The translations under genes and the position numbers were made by a program. Positions 4,943 through 5,103 of a DNA stretch of 5,103 nucleotides are shown here, in pieces. The stretch spans positions 1 through 5,103 of the forward strand of contig JAEOSV010000059.1 in NCBI GenBank assembly GCA_016840185.1, written 5' to 3'. The stretch is from Candidatus Hermodarchaeota archaeon (GTDB lineage Archaea; Asgardarchaeota; Hermodarchaeia; Hermodarchaeales; Hermodarchaeaceae). A model generated the notes under the pieces. It was given only the letters and a program-made list of their open reading frames with translations, was not told the DNA's origin and searched no databases. Position 1 is the stretch's first letter. The number at the start of each line of letters is the position of its first letter.

Positions 4943-5103
4943 AACCTCTTCTCCATTACAAGAATCCAAATGTCAGAATTACAGTAGGTAATTTCAGGAA
5001 ACTTTGGTTCAAACACTTTGATCTGAGATGAATTTCAAATTTCACGGTCCTTTCCGGGTTTGAATGAATTCTTTTTCAGGTTTCCAAAGGGTTGTGGGAT
5101 CAC
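4943..5103. other. Right-edge region with no confident gene
   Basis: I see no clear promoter, RNA or terminator here. Two minus-strand frames are open from the window edge. One ends at 5042 with the tail DPTTLWKPEKEFIQTRKGP; the other ends near 5035 with KNSFKPGKDREI. Either could be the end of a convergent gene. On the plus strand an ATG at 5064 opens 13 codons to the edge without a ribosome-binding site. None can be chosen from this length. TTTCAGG occurs twice (4992-4998 and 5074-5080), and CTTTGG/CCAAAG arms are far apart; both may be chance. Confidence 0.4.

Noticed and set aside
4991..5090. Distant GGAAACTTTGG / CCAAAG arms as an RNA or terminator hairpin
   Set aside because: Only six bases pair across more than 70 bases, with no T-tract after it.

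Overview
The window looks archaeal. It carries the membrane-rotor end of an A-type (V/A) ATP synthase, TATA-box promoters and anti-Shine-Dalgarno matches of the GGAGGTGATC kind. It also has a secreted protein with a C-terminal Pro-Gly-Phe / hydrophobic / Arg-rich anchor of the sort seen on archaeal surface proteins. The mid-GC composition and the style of the anchored protein fit an Asgard (for example Thorarchaeota-like) or a related uncultured lineage. That placement is a guess from memory; nothing here is a taxonomic marker.

Layout, left to right. The window opens in what looks like the last 25 codons of ATP synthase subunit I (a-type stator subunit). Six bases later comes atpK, the rotor proteolipid. 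It is far longer than usual: 552 residues made of seven tandem two-helix hairpins, each keeping the ion-binding glutamate. Next on the same strand is a 351-residue E1-like HesA/MoeB/ThiF adenylyltransferase. It converges, with an 11-bp gap, on a minus-strand winged-helix DNA-binding protein. A 155-bp divergent intergenic region follows, holding a good TATA box for the regulator and two perfect short palindromes. Then come a signal-peptide-bearing, C-terminally anchored surface protein (+), a hairpin terminator, and a small cytosolic protein with a pleckstrin-like pattern (+). The last ~160 bp hold no confident gene.

How the parts relate. Only subunit I and atpK form an evident functional unit, the ion channel and rotor of the ATP synthase. 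The ThiF-like enzyme, the regulator, the surface protein and the PH-like protein have no visible functional link to it. The regulator probably controls itself, and perhaps the surface protein, through the palindromes between them. The highlight is the seven-hairpin rotor subunit, whose repeat structure and base composition suggest growth by internal amplification and continuing exchange between repeats.
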